DNA of 36,952 bases, taken from the NCBI RefSeq assembly GCF_046156265.1, contig NZ_JAWDIR010000013.1, positions 1 through 36,952 of the forward strand, given 5' to 3'. The stretch is from CAMDHY01 sp046156265 (lineage in GTDB: Bacteria; Pseudomonadota; Alphaproteobacteria; Rhizobiales; Segnochrobactraceae). Both the position numbers and the translations under genes were made by a program. This document shows, piece by piece, positions 24,766 through 32,873 of this stretch; position 1 is the first letter of the stretch, and the number at the start of each line of letters is the position of its first letter. A model generated the notes under the pieces. It saw only the letters and a program-made list of their open reading frames with translations, searched no databases and was not told the origin of the DNA.

Positions 24766-24857
24766 CTGGTCGATGAGGTTGTTCCAAGGCTGGCACGCTG
24801 CCTCGATGAGGTGGTCGTAGGTATCGAAGACTCGGTTCAAGAGCCAGTTGGCCCGGC
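24766..24857 (-). pseudogene. IS630-family transposase C-terminal scrap
   Basis: Read on the minus strand, about 30 codons give ANWLLNRVFDTY, then DHLIEAACQPWNNLIDQP. This is the C-terminal signature of IS630-family transposases (NWLSNRVF..Y..I...C.AWN.LI.QP). The rest of the gene is gone. It lies exactly at the seam between the uspA1 3' flank and the decayed nhaR copy, so an insertion of this IS probably helped to cause the duplication. Confidence 0.65.
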
Positions 24858-25013
24858 ACGGTCAGTTCCAGTCGTCGCCTCGCGCGGCGGAATAACGCGG
24901 TTCCGAGCGCTTCTTGGAGCGTTCCGATCTGGACGCTGATGGTCGGCGGCGCGCGCGATGCTGCCAGTTTTAATGACCCCCCAGAGATAATGCAGCTACC
25001 TGTAATTCAACAC
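24858..25013 (-). pseudogene. Decayed 5' fragment of a second nhaR
   Basis: From GTG 25013 on the minus strand the translation VLNYR-stop-LHYLWGV, then KTGSIARAA matches the first residues of the intact NhaR. After a deletion of about eight codons and a frame change, TISVQIGTLQEALGTALFRR continues the match up to RRLELT. An internal TAG and the frameshift make it non-functional. It keeps its upstream control region (25021-25110). Confidence 0.85.
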
Positions 25014-25020
25014 GACCGGC

Positions 25021-25110
25021 CATTCCCATCCGCAGTTTTTTTGGATCAAAGCACTACGAATAATCTGCTTTTTTTGATGATCAATTGAGCCCACATTCCG
25101 CACATGCTCA
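25021..25110. promoter_or_regulatory. Duplicated nhaR-type control region in front of uspA2
   Basis: Aligned without gaps to 21841-21930, 73 of 90 positions identical. Since the attached nhaR copy is dead but this region keeps the same conserved blocks, it may still bind NhaR made elsewhere and drive the uspA2-terC segment. Confidence 0.6.
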
Positions 25111-25230
25111 GCAATCCGCGCATGGCCAAAGGGACGGGGAGGAACAGACACCATGCTGGCTGACGAACAACGACGGCACAACAGGGCGGTGCCGTCCCGA
25201 ACCATCAGGACCCCGCCGGGAGTTGAGAGA

Positions 25231-26079
25231 ATGGCTTTCAACGACGTCATGCTTCAGTTGAGCAGCTATCCCGAACCCACCCCAGTTGCGGCGGTCGAGC
25301 AAGCGGTCGACTTTGCTGGGGCGCTGGGCGCGAGTATCTCGGCGCTGACTTTCAAAATAGAGATTCCGAAAGTCGGCAACGTGCTTGCGAACAAGCTGCT
25401 CGACATCCCGGGGATGATTGCGGCCGAGCGGCAGAAAAGTGTGGCGAATGCCCGGGATCTGATCGGTGCGTTCGAAAGCATGGCGACGAAGCGCGGCATT
25501 GTACACCAGCCGATCATGGTGTCATGCACCACCTTGCAGATCCCGAGCATCGTGACTGCACGCGCCAGAATGCACGACGTCACGATGATCCCGATCGGCG
25601 AGCAGGCAGAGCAACAGCAATATGTCGCCGAGTGCGTGATCTTCGGCTCCGGACGACCGACGATCGTCTTCCCGGAAGCGCCCAAACGCAGCAACTCCCT
25701 TTCCCTCGATATCGTCGGCGTGGCGTGGGATTTCAGTCGACCCGCGGCACGGGCCGTGGCGGATGCCCTCCCGATCCTGCAGCGCGCCAAAACCGTGCGG
25801 GTGGTGACGATCACCCCAATAAAAACGATGGACACGAAGAGCTCAGGCGCGGAACTGACGAAGCATCTCGCCTGTCATGGCATCGAAATTGTTCTCGAGG
25901 AAGAAGAGGCCGCCGGCCGGACAATCGGGCAGGCTCTCGAAGACTATGCAACCGCGCGCAGCCTCGACCTGCTCGTCATGGGAGCCTACGGGCACTCGCG
26001 CATCCGCGACTTCATCCTGGGCGGCGCGACAAAGACCATTGTCGCCAACCCGCCGCTGCCAGTGCTGCTCTCGCATTGA
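25231..26079 (+). CDS. Tandem-domain universal stress protein, copy 2
   Basis: The 282-residue paralogue of the protein at 23866 has the same two-domain layout and the intact signature GAYGHSRIRDFILGGATKTI in the second domain. Changes cluster at residues 90-115 and 150-165, in the first domain and the linker; both ends are nearly identical. ATG 25231 (MAFNDVML) aligns with copy 1 and is preceded by GGGAGTTGAGAGA; the frame is open 26 codons further up without homology. It lies behind the duplicated nhaR-type control region. TerC follows after 207 nt. Confidence 0.88.
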   Translation: MAFNDVMLQLSSYPEPTPVAAVEQAVDFAGALGASISALTFKIEIPKVGNVLANKLLDIPGMIAAERQKSVANARDLIGAFESMATKRGIVHQPIMVSCTTLQIPSIVTARARMHDVTMIPIGEQAEQQQYVAECVIFGSGRPTIVFPEAPKRSNSLSLDIVGVAWDFSRPAARAVADALPILQRAKTVRVVTITPIKTMDTKSSGAELTKHLACHGIEIVLEEEEAAGRTIGQALEDYATARSLDLLVMGAYGHSRIRDFILGGATKTIVANPPLPVLLSH

Positions 26080-26286
26080 GATGCTGCCTTCACCGCTGCG
26101 CAACGGCGAGAACCAGGACGACAACGCCAACAAGAGCCATTGGCGCAATCGCAATTGGGGCCGCTCGCCACCGTCTCAGGCGCTCCCGAAAGGTCCGGGC
26201 CCTGCTGGCAGTTGAGCATGGACGCAATCTTAGGCCTGTGACGCATTCAACGGGTGCTCCTAAACACCCGAAAAGTAAGGATTACC

Positions 26287-27348
26287 ATGGAACTGCTCGC
26301 CGACTTCCTGACCAGCGATTTCCTCGGCAAGTCTGTCTGGCTCTGGTTCGTCTTCCTCGGCATCGTCGGCGCGTTGCTCGCCTTCGACCTCGGCGTTCTT
26401 CACAAGCAAGACAAAGAACTCGGTGTCGGCGAAAGCTTGATCTTGTCCGCGTTCTACATCGCGATCGCGCTGGTATTCGGTGCGTGGCTGTGGTGGTCCA
26501 TGGGCCCGACCTCGGCCATGGAGTATTTCACGGGCTATGCCCTCGAGAAGGCGCTCTCGATCGACAACGTCTTCGTAATCTCGCTCATCTTCAGCTACTT
26601 CGCCATTCCCGCAAAGTACCAATACCGGGCGCTGCTCTGGGGTATCCTCGCGGTGCTGGTCTTGCGCGGCATCATGATCGGGCTCGGCGCGGCGCTCGTG
26701 CAGCAGTACGAGTGGGTGCTCTATATCTTCGGCGCCTTCCTGATCGCCACGGGGATCAAGATGCTCGTCATGGGAGAGAGCGAGCAGGACGTGTCGAAGA
26801 ATCCGATCGTGCGCTTCCTGTCTAAGCGCATGCGTGTGTCGGCCGAGTTGCACGGTTCGCACTTCTTCGTCCGCAAGCCCGATCCGGAGACGGGCAAGCT
26901 CGCGCGCTTCGCGACGCCCCTGTTCCTGGCGCTCGTCGTGATCAACATCGCCGATCTGGTGTTCGCGGTCGACTCGGTGCCGGCGATCTTCGCCATCACG
27001 ACCGACACCTACATCGTGTTCACGGCCAATATCATGGCGATCCTCGGGCTGCGCGCCCTCTATTTCGCCCTCGCCGCCATGGTGCACCGCTTCGAGTATC
27101 TGAAATACGCGCTCGCCATCGTCCTCGTCTTCATCGGCGCCAAGATCTTCTGGAACCAGATCATCGGCAAGGCCGACCCCGCGATCTCGCTCGGCGTGAC
27201 CTTGTCCCTCATCGCGGGCGGCGTCCTGTTCTCGCTATGGAAAACTCGCACGGCCGCGACAGACGAAGCCGCCAGCCACGGCCCGACAGCTCCGCTCCCG
27301 GATACCATTGGAACACGGCCCTCCACTCGCCCTGCAGGAGACGATTAA
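26287..27348 (+). CDS. TerC/Alx-family membrane protein
   Basis: The 353-residue product has about nine membrane segments and the two TerC signature blocks: EKALSIDNVFVISLIF (E87, D93) and INIADLVFAVDSVPAIFAIT (D223, D229). These acidic pairs are thought to bind metal. TerC proteins are linked to tellurite resistance; Alx in E. coli is induced by alkali and handles Mn2+, and other members load metal into exported enzymes. ATG 26287 follows AAGGA; upstream in-frame starts lack a site. No yybP-ykoY (Mn2+/alkali) riboswitch could be recognised in the 207 nt before it. Confidence 0.9.
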   Translation: MELLADFLTSDFLGKSVWLWFVFLGIVGALLAFDLGVLHKQDKELGVGESLILSAFYIAIALVFGAWLWWSMGPTSAMEYFTGYALEKALSIDNVFVISLIFSYFAIPAKYQYRALLWGILAVLVLRGIMIGLGAALVQQYEWVLYIFGAFLIATGIKMLVMGESEQDVSKNPIVRFLSKRMRVSAELHGSHFFVRKPDPETGKLARFATPLFLALVVINIADLVFAVDSVPAIFAITTDTYIVFTANIMAILGLRALYFALAAMVHRFEYLKYALAIVLVFIGAKIFWNQIIGKADPAISLGVTLSLIAGGVLFSLWKTRTAATDEAASHGPTAPLPDTIGTRPSTRPAGDD

Positions 27349-27470
27349 TGACCATTGATGTCCCGTCTGCTCCGTCGCGCACATCATTGCATCCTTCGCC
27401 GCCCCCGCCTGGTGCATCGATGCCGACACTCGTGAAACGTCATCGCCCGCCGCAGCGCGCTCGACGGTAA
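27348..27470 (+). CDS. Possible 40-residue Pro/Arg-rich peptide
   Basis: ATG 27348 overlaps the TerC stop (TAATG), so translation could re-initiate. The peptide runs MTIDVPSAPSRTSLHPSPPP to HRPPQRARR, proline-rich with a basic end. No family is recognised. The coupling is the only support; it may be chance. Confidence 0.3.
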   Translation: MTIDVPSAPSRTSLHPSPPPPGASMPTLVKRHRPPQRARR

Positions 27471-27522
27471 CCCGCAGGATGCCGATAGGCGCGAACCTGC
27501 CAGTCCATCACAGGAGAACGAT

Positions 27523-28281
27523 ATGATCGATGTGAACAAGCTGTTGACCACCGTGCTGTCGGGCAGCCCGACGACAGGTCAAAGCGGCGTGGAAGGTGCT
27601 CAACCGGCCGATCGAGGCGGACGAGCGGGCCTCGGCGATTTCTTCGGTGCCAATGTGGGTGCGCTCGGCACCGGCGCGCTCGCAGGCGGTTTGGCCGGTA
27701 CGCTCTTGACCTCGAAGCACGCGCGGAAGTTTGCCGGCGGCGCTATGCAAATCGGCGGTGCTGCCCTGCTCGGTGGGCTCGCCTACAAGGCGTACAGCAA
27801 TTACCGTGCCGGCAAGCCGCTGATACCGCAAAGCGTCAGCGACATGCTTGGTGGCCTCATTCCGGGTCAGGCCGGTGCGCCGCAAGAAGCTTCGCGCGGC
27901 TTTCTCTCACCTCCGGATGCGATGCCACGGGATGGCACCGCCACCCTCTTGCTACGCGCGATGATCGCTTCGGCCATGGCCGACGGTCGCTTTGACGAAA
28001 CCGAGCGCGCCCGTCTGATCGAGCGCGTCGAAGCCAGCGGCCTCTCAAGCGAAGAACGACGTTATCTTGAGTCCCTGATCGCGCGCCCCGACACACCGGA
28101 CCAGCTTGCGGCGGCTGCGCGAGGTCCAGAGGCGGCCGCGCAAGTCTATCTGGCGGCTTTTATCGCCATCGATGCCGATACCCCGGCCGAGACGGCCTGG
28201 CTCGATGATCTTGCCAACAAGCTTGAACTTGATCCGGCCCTGCGCAGGAACATCGAGGCCGCCGGCCGCGGTACCGCGTGA
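27523..28281 (+). CDS. DUF533 (YebE-like, TerB-fold) protein
   Basis: The 252-residue product starts with MIDVNKLLTTVLSG, has a Gly/Ala-rich hydrophobic part (about 40-95, with LGTGALAGGLAGTLL and GGAALLGGLAYKAYSNYR) and a C-terminal helical TerB-like domain (about 135-250, LLLRAMIASAMADGRFDETE). That layout is DUF533. The family is an envelope-stress associated inner-membrane protein of unknown function; TerB-fold domains may bind metal through Asp/Glu. A site GGAG precedes ATG 27523. Its location directly after TerC fits a functional link. Confidence 0.88.
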   Translation: MIDVNKLLTTVLSGSPTTGQSGVEGAQPADRGGRAGLGDFFGANVGALGTGALAGGLAGTLLTSKHARKFAGGAMQIGGAALLGGLAYKAYSNYRAGKPLIPQSVSDMLGGLIPGQAGAPQEASRGFLSPPDAMPRDGTATLLLRAMIASAMADGRFDETERARLIERVEASGLSSEERRYLESLIARPDTPDQLAAAARGPEAAAQVYLAAFIAIDADTPAETAWLDDLANKLELDPALRRNIEAAGRGTA

Positions 28282-28309
28282 TCATGTGAGGCGTGCGATC
28301 GGAGAACCA

Positions 28310-29884
28310 ATGACGCTGAATGCGATCCAACGTTCGAGCTTGAAACGTCCTGCTGCGGGTCGCTCCTGTGAGGCAGACCGGAAAGTATCCGCGAAGCGCC
28401 TCCTATCGAGGATGGTTCGCATCCGAGCTGCCGTCATTCAGGAGAGCCAAGCCATTGTGGAGGACTGGACCCCCAAGGTGGCGCGGCGGAGTTTTCTGCC
28501 TGGAGCGATCAATCTTGCGCAGTATCTGACGTTTCGTCGCCATGATCTGAGCGATCTCCAGCACCAGCTCTCGGCGCTTGGACTTTCGTCGCTCGGACGG
28601 AGTGAGGGCCGCGTTATGGCAACACTTGACGCCGTCTGCGCGAGGCTGGCCGAAATGGCCGGTCAGTCCGCGGTGTCCTTTCCCACCCCCTTAGACTTCC
28701 GGAACGGAAAGCGGATTTTGAGGCGAGAGCAGGCCAGGATTTTCGGGGACGATCCGCACGGTCCCGGCACGCGGATCATGGTCACGTTGCCGACCAGAGC
28801 CAGTGAAGATCGGGGCTTGGTCGCCGATATTATTCGCGCTGGGGCGGACTGCCTGCGCATCAACTGCGCGCACGGTGGACCGGAGATCTGGGCGGCCATG
28901 ATCGAAAATAGCCGCGCTGCGGCGGCCGATCAGGAAAGGGCCTGTCGAATTCTAATGGATGTCGCTGGCCCGAAATGCCGGATTGCCGAAGTCTGCGCGC
29001 CGAAGAAGACCCGGCTCTATCGCGGCGACCTTCTCATGTTGGCTGGTCGAATGCCCGCTCAGCTAAAGGCCGGCGATATCGTCATCCGCGTGACGTTCCC
29101 GGCGATTCTTGATCAGCTTGAGGTCGGAGCACGGATCTTCATCGACGATGGCCGCATCGCAGCGCGCGTCGAAAGGATTGAGTCTGACGGCGCGATGCTT
29201 CGCGTGGAGCAGGCGCGCAGCAAGGGGGAGAAGCTCAGGCACAAAAAGGGACTGAACTTCCCGGATACGGCGCTCGATCTTCCGCCTCTGACCGAGAAGG
29301 ATCTCCGCGATCTCGATTTCGTTGCGGAGAATGCCGACCTCGTCGGGTTCTCCTTCGTTCAGCGTCCGTCGGACATCACGCTTATTCAGCGGGAATTGGC
29401 AGCACGACGCGGTGGACGTCCCGTGCAGCCTTTAGTGATCAAGATCGAAACCGCGCTCGCAGTCAGGAACCTTCCCGACCTGATCGTGCATGGCGCCGGG
29501 CAACAGCCACTGGCGGTCATGATCGCGCGTGGAGACCTGGCAGTCGAACTTGGTTTCGAACGCATCGGCGAAGTCCAAGAGAACATTTTATGGCTTTGCG
29601 AGGCGGCCCATGTGCCGGTCATCTGGGCGACCCAGGTCTTGGCCGGGATGGTGGAAGAAGGAGCACCCAGCAGGGCGGAAGTGACCGACGCGGCCATGGG
29701 GCAGCGCGCCGAATGCGTGATGCTCAACAAAGGACCATTCATCGTCGAGGCTGTGCGTTTCCTCGACAACGTGCTCCGCCGCATGGATCGCCACCAGTCG
29801 AAGAAGTCGGCGCGGCTCACGCCGCTGGAGCTCTGGATAGAACCGCAAGGTGCGCGTCAGGCGCGGGAAGCGGGGCGAACGTGA
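28310..29884 (+). CDS. Pyruvate kinase-like protein with long N-terminal extension
   Basis: The catalytic barrel occupies about residues 154-495 of 524. Matches to pyruvate kinase: RINCAHGG (R183, N185), LMDVAGPKCR (D217), VIKIE (K368, E370), MIARGDLAVE (about 404-413) and PVIWATQVLAGMVEEGAPSR. The usual C-terminal effector domain is missing; the chain ends soon after VMLNKGPF, where classical enzymes have GETA. Instead there is a helical N-terminal extension of about 150 residues. The family should make pyruvate and ATP from PEP and ADP, but this divergent type has not, to my knowledge, been characterised. ATG 28310 follows GGAGA; the stop overlaps the pyrC start (GTGA). Confidence 0.85.
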   Translation: MTLNAIQRSSLKRPAAGRSCEADRKVSAKRLLSRMVRIRAAVIQESQAIVEDWTPKVARRSFLPGAINLAQYLTFRRHDLSDLQHQLSALGLSSLGRSEGRVMATLDAVCARLAEMAGQSAVSFPTPLDFRNGKRILRREQARIFGDDPHGPGTRIMVTLPTRASEDRGLVADIIRAGADCLRINCAHGGPEIWAAMIENSRAAAADQERACRILMDVAGPKCRIAEVCAPKKTRLYRGDLLMLAGRMPAQLKAGDIVIRVTFPAILDQLEVGARIFIDDGRIAARVERIESDGAMLRVEQARSKGEKLRHKKGLNFPDTALDLPPLTEKDLRDLDFVAENADLVGFSFVQRPSDITLIQRELAARRGGRPVQPLVIKIETALAVRNLPDLIVHGAGQQPLAVMIARGDLAVELGFERIGEVQENILWLCEAAHVPVIWATQVLAGMVEEGAPSRAEVTDAAMGQRAECVMLNKGPFIVEAVRFLDNVLRRMDRHQSKKSARLTPLELWIEPQGARQAREAGRT

Positions 29885-30957
29885 CCCTGGTGGAAAAGAT
29901 AACCCTCCCTCGACCCGACGACTGGCATGTGCACCTTCGCGATGGTGCCATGCTGCGCATGGCGCTGCCCTGGACGGTGCGCACGTTCGGACGCGCCATC
30001 GTCATGCCGAACCTCGATCCGCCGGTGACGACGGCCGCCCAGGCGGCCGCCTATCGCGATCGGATCCGGCGCGTCTTGCCCGACGGCTCCAGGTTCGAGC
30101 CGCTGATGACGTGTTTCCTGACCGATGAGACGGAGTCGAAGGACATAGCTCAAGGTTTTGCCGAAGGAATCGTCACGGCGGTCAAGATGTACCCGGCGCG
30201 CAGCACCACGAACTCCGCCGCCGGCGTGACCGACATTCGCCGTGTCCACCGGGTGTTGGAGAGGATGCAGGCCATCGGCATGCCGCTTTTGATCCATGGT
30301 GAGGTAGCCGATCAGGAGACGGACATTTTCGACAGGGAGAAGGCGTTCATAGACCGGGTGCTTGTCCGACTGCGAGCCGATTTCCCGGCGCTGCGGATCG
30401 TCTTGGAGCACATTACGACCGCCGAAGCCGTGGACTACGTGCAGCACGCCGAGGGTCCCATCGGCGCCACCATCACGGCGCACCACCTCATGATCAACCG
30501 CAATGCGATGTTCGCAGGCGGCATCCGGCCGCACATGTACTGCTTGCCCGTGGCCAAGCGGGAGGGCCATCGTCTCGCATTAAGGGACGCCGCGACCTCC
30601 GGCGATCCGCGCTTCTTCCTCGGCACGGATTCGGCGCCGCACCTGGTCCGGGACAAGGAGTCGGCGTGCGGCTGCGCCGGCATTTTTACCGCACCGGTCG
30701 CGCTTGAATTGTATGCCCAGGTTTTCGAGCAGGAAGGGGCGCTCGATCGGCTCGAAGCGTTCGCGTCTCTCAACGGCGCCCGGTTTTACGGCCTGTCGGC
30801 CAATACCGAGACAGTCACGCTCGTGCAGTCGCCCTGGCGGCCACCCGAAACACTGCCGGTCGGAGACGAGGATCGCGTGCGTGTGTTCTGTCCGGAGAGC
30901 GTTGCTCGTTGGCGCCTCCTCGAACCGACAGCCTGTGAGAGATCGATCGAAGTGTAA
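29881..30957 (+). CDS. pyrC: Dihydroorotase (class II, PyrC)
   Basis: PyrC cyclises N-carbamoyl aspartate to dihydroorotate in pyrimidine synthesis. The 358-residue product has the binuclear zinc site: H16/H18 (DDWHVHLRD), K102 for carboxylation (AVKMYPA), H139 (LLIHGEV), H177 (LEHITT) and D250 (GTDSAPH). N44 (MPNLDPP) and the flexible loop are also present. Length is normal for the E. coli-type enzyme. The start GTG 29881 overlaps the pyruvate kinase-like stop. Most alphaproteobacteria use the class I enzyme next to pyrB, so this class II copy in an island is probably additional; this is inference. Confidence 0.95.
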   Translation: MTLVEKITLPRPDDWHVHLRDGAMLRMALPWTVRTFGRAIVMPNLDPPVTTAAQAAAYRDRIRRVLPDGSRFEPLMTCFLTDETESKDIAQGFAEGIVTAVKMYPARSTTNSAAGVTDIRRVHRVLERMQAIGMPLLIHGEVADQETDIFDREKAFIDRVLVRLRADFPALRIVLEHITTAEAVDYVQHAEGPIGATITAHHLMINRNAMFAGGIRPHMYCLPVAKREGHRLALRDAATSGDPRFFLGTDSAPHLVRDKESACGCAGIFTAPVALELYAQVFEQEGALDRLEAFASLNGARFYGLSANTETVTLVQSPWRPPETLPVGDEDRVRVFCPESVARWRLLEPTACERSIEV

Positions 30958-30974
30958 AGCGAAAGGCCGACCCC

Positions 30975-32696
30975 ATGGCACATCACTACGACAAATCCAA
31001 ACTGCCGAGCCGCCACACGACGTTGGGCCCTGAGCGGGCGCCGCATCGTTCGTTCCTCTACGCCATGGGGCTGACCGAAAAGGAGATCGCCCAGCCCTTT
31101 GTCGGCGTCGCCACCTGCTGGAACGAGGCCGCGCCGTGCAACATCACGCTCAGCCGCCAGGCGCAGGCTGTCAAACTCGGCGTCAAGGCGGGTGGCGGCA
31201 CCCCGCGCGAGTTCACCACCATCACCGTGACCGACGGCATCGCCATGGGCCACCAAGGCATGAAGTCGTCGCTGGTAAGCCGCGAGGTGATCGCCGACTC
31301 GGTCGAACTCACCATGCGCGGCCATTGTTACGATGCTTTGGTGGGCCTTGCTGGGTGCGACAAATCTCTGCCCGGCATGATGATGGCCATGGTCCGCCTC
31401 AACGTGCCCAGCGTGTTCATGTACGGAGGAACGATCCTGCCGGGGCGCTTCCGCGGCAAGGACGTCACCGTGCAGGACGTCTATGAAGCGGTGGGAAGCT
31501 ACCAGGCCGGCCAAATCTCCGAGGACGAACTACACGCGCTCGAATGTGTCGCTTGCCCATCCGCTGGTTCGTGCGGCGGCCAGTTCACCGCCAATACCAT
31601 GGCCTGCGTCTCCGAGGCGCTTGGGCTCGCACTGCCCGGTTCGGCCGGGGCGCCGGCGCCCTACGAGAGCCGCGACGCCTTCGCGGAAGCGTCCGGCAAA
31701 GCGGTGATGAACCTGCTGGCTCGCGACCTCAGGCCGCGCGACATCGTCACCCGCAAGTCACTTGAGAATGCCGCCGCCGTAGTGGCGGCCTCCGGCGGGT
31801 CGACCAATGTGGCGCTGCATCTGCCGGCGATCGCGCACGAGGCGGGCATCGACTTCGACCTGCATGCGGTCGCCGAGATCTTCAAGCGCACGCCCTATAT
31901 CGCCGACCTAAAACCCGGCGGGCGGTACGTCGCCAAGGACCTGTTCGAGATCGGCGGCGTGTCGGTGCTCCTGAAGGCGCTGCTCGACGGCGGCTATCTG
32001 CACGGCGACTGCATCACGGTGACGGGCAAGATGATCGCCGAAAACCTCGCCGACGTGGTCTTCCCGACCGACCAGGACATCGTTCGCCCGATCTCCGACC
32101 CGATCACCCCCACCGGCGGCGTGGTCGGTCTGCGCGGCACGCTCGCCCCGGAGGGCGCGATCGTCAAGGTGGCTGGTATGACGAACCTCAAATTCCGCGG
32201 GCCGGCCCGGTGCTTCGACTCCGAGGAGGCGGCCTTCAGCGCCGTGCAGAACCGCGAGTACAAGCCGGGCGAGGTCATCATCATCCGCTACGAAGGGCCG
32301 AAGGGCGGCCCCGGCATGCGCGAGATGCTGGCGACCACGGCGGCGATTTACGGCCAGGGCATGGGCGACAACGTGGCGCTCATTACCGACGGACGCTTCT
32401 CCGGCGCCACGCGTGGCTTCTGCGTCGGCCATGTCGGCCCGGAAGCAGCCGTTGGCGGCCCGATCGCCCTGCTGAAGAACGGAGACATCATCGCTATCGA
32501 TGCCGAACTGGGCACGCTTGATGTCGAGCTCTCGGCCGAGGAACTAGCAATCCGACACAAGGACTGGCGACCTCGCCGTCACGACTTCCAGTCGGGGGCG
32601 CTATGGAAATATGCGCAAACCGTGGGGGCGGCAGCGAAGGGCGCGGTCACCCATCCCGGCGGCGCCGCGGAGACGCACACCTATGCCGATATCTGA
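30975..32696 (+). CDS. ilvD: Dihydroxy-acid dehydratase
   Basis: IlvD dehydrates 2,3-dihydroxy-isovalerate/3-methylvalerate in valine, isoleucine and leucine synthesis. The 573-residue protein carries the three cluster ligands C48 (ATCWNEA), C128 (LAGCDKSLPG) and C200 (PSAGSCGG), the spacing of the [2Fe-2S] type, and the C-terminal GRFSGATRGFCVGHVGPEA. The length matches the short, plant/cyanobacterial-like class (about 560-575) rather than the 610-residue E. coli type. The short class is generally described as more oxygen-tolerant than the [4Fe-4S] enzyme. It starts 17 nt after pyrC, in one operon with pyk and pyrC. Confidence 0.95.
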   Translation: MAHHYDKSKLPSRHTTLGPERAPHRSFLYAMGLTEKEIAQPFVGVATCWNEAAPCNITLSRQAQAVKLGVKAGGGTPREFTTITVTDGIAMGHQGMKSSLVSREVIADSVELTMRGHCYDALVGLAGCDKSLPGMMMAMVRLNVPSVFMYGGTILPGRFRGKDVTVQDVYEAVGSYQAGQISEDELHALECVACPSAGSCGGQFTANTMACVSEALGLALPGSAGAPAPYESRDAFAEASGKAVMNLLARDLRPRDIVTRKSLENAAAVVAASGGSTNVALHLPAIAHEAGIDFDLHAVAEIFKRTPYIADLKPGGRYVAKDLFEIGGVSVLLKALLDGGYLHGDCITVTGKMIAENLADVVFPTDQDIVRPISDPITPTGGVVGLRGTLAPEGAIVKVAGMTNLKFRGPARCFDSEEAAFSAVQNREYKPGEVIIIRYEGPKGGPGMREMLATTAAIYGQGMGDNVALITDGRFSGATRGFCVGHVGPEAAVGGPIALLKNGDIIAIDAELGTLDVELSAEELAIRHKDWRPRRHDFQSGALWKYAQTVGAAAKGAVTHPGGAAETHTYADI

Positions 32697-32873
32697 GAGC
32701 CGTAATGGCAGAAAGATCATCCGCGGCCTTTTTTCGGATGTGTGCCCCGCGCCTTGCCAGCTTGGTCAAGCGCGCCGCCGAATGAGGTCTCCACAATGGC
32801 ATGTGGCGATGTTGAGAAGCCGCAACCCGCTCGACGGCCGCACGATTTCAAGAGTTGGAGGCTTTAGCCTGAC

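Noticed and set aside
26080..26286. yybP-ykoY riboswitch before terC
   Set aside because: The conserved loop sequences of that motif could not be found; a covariance search (Infernal, RF00080) would decide.
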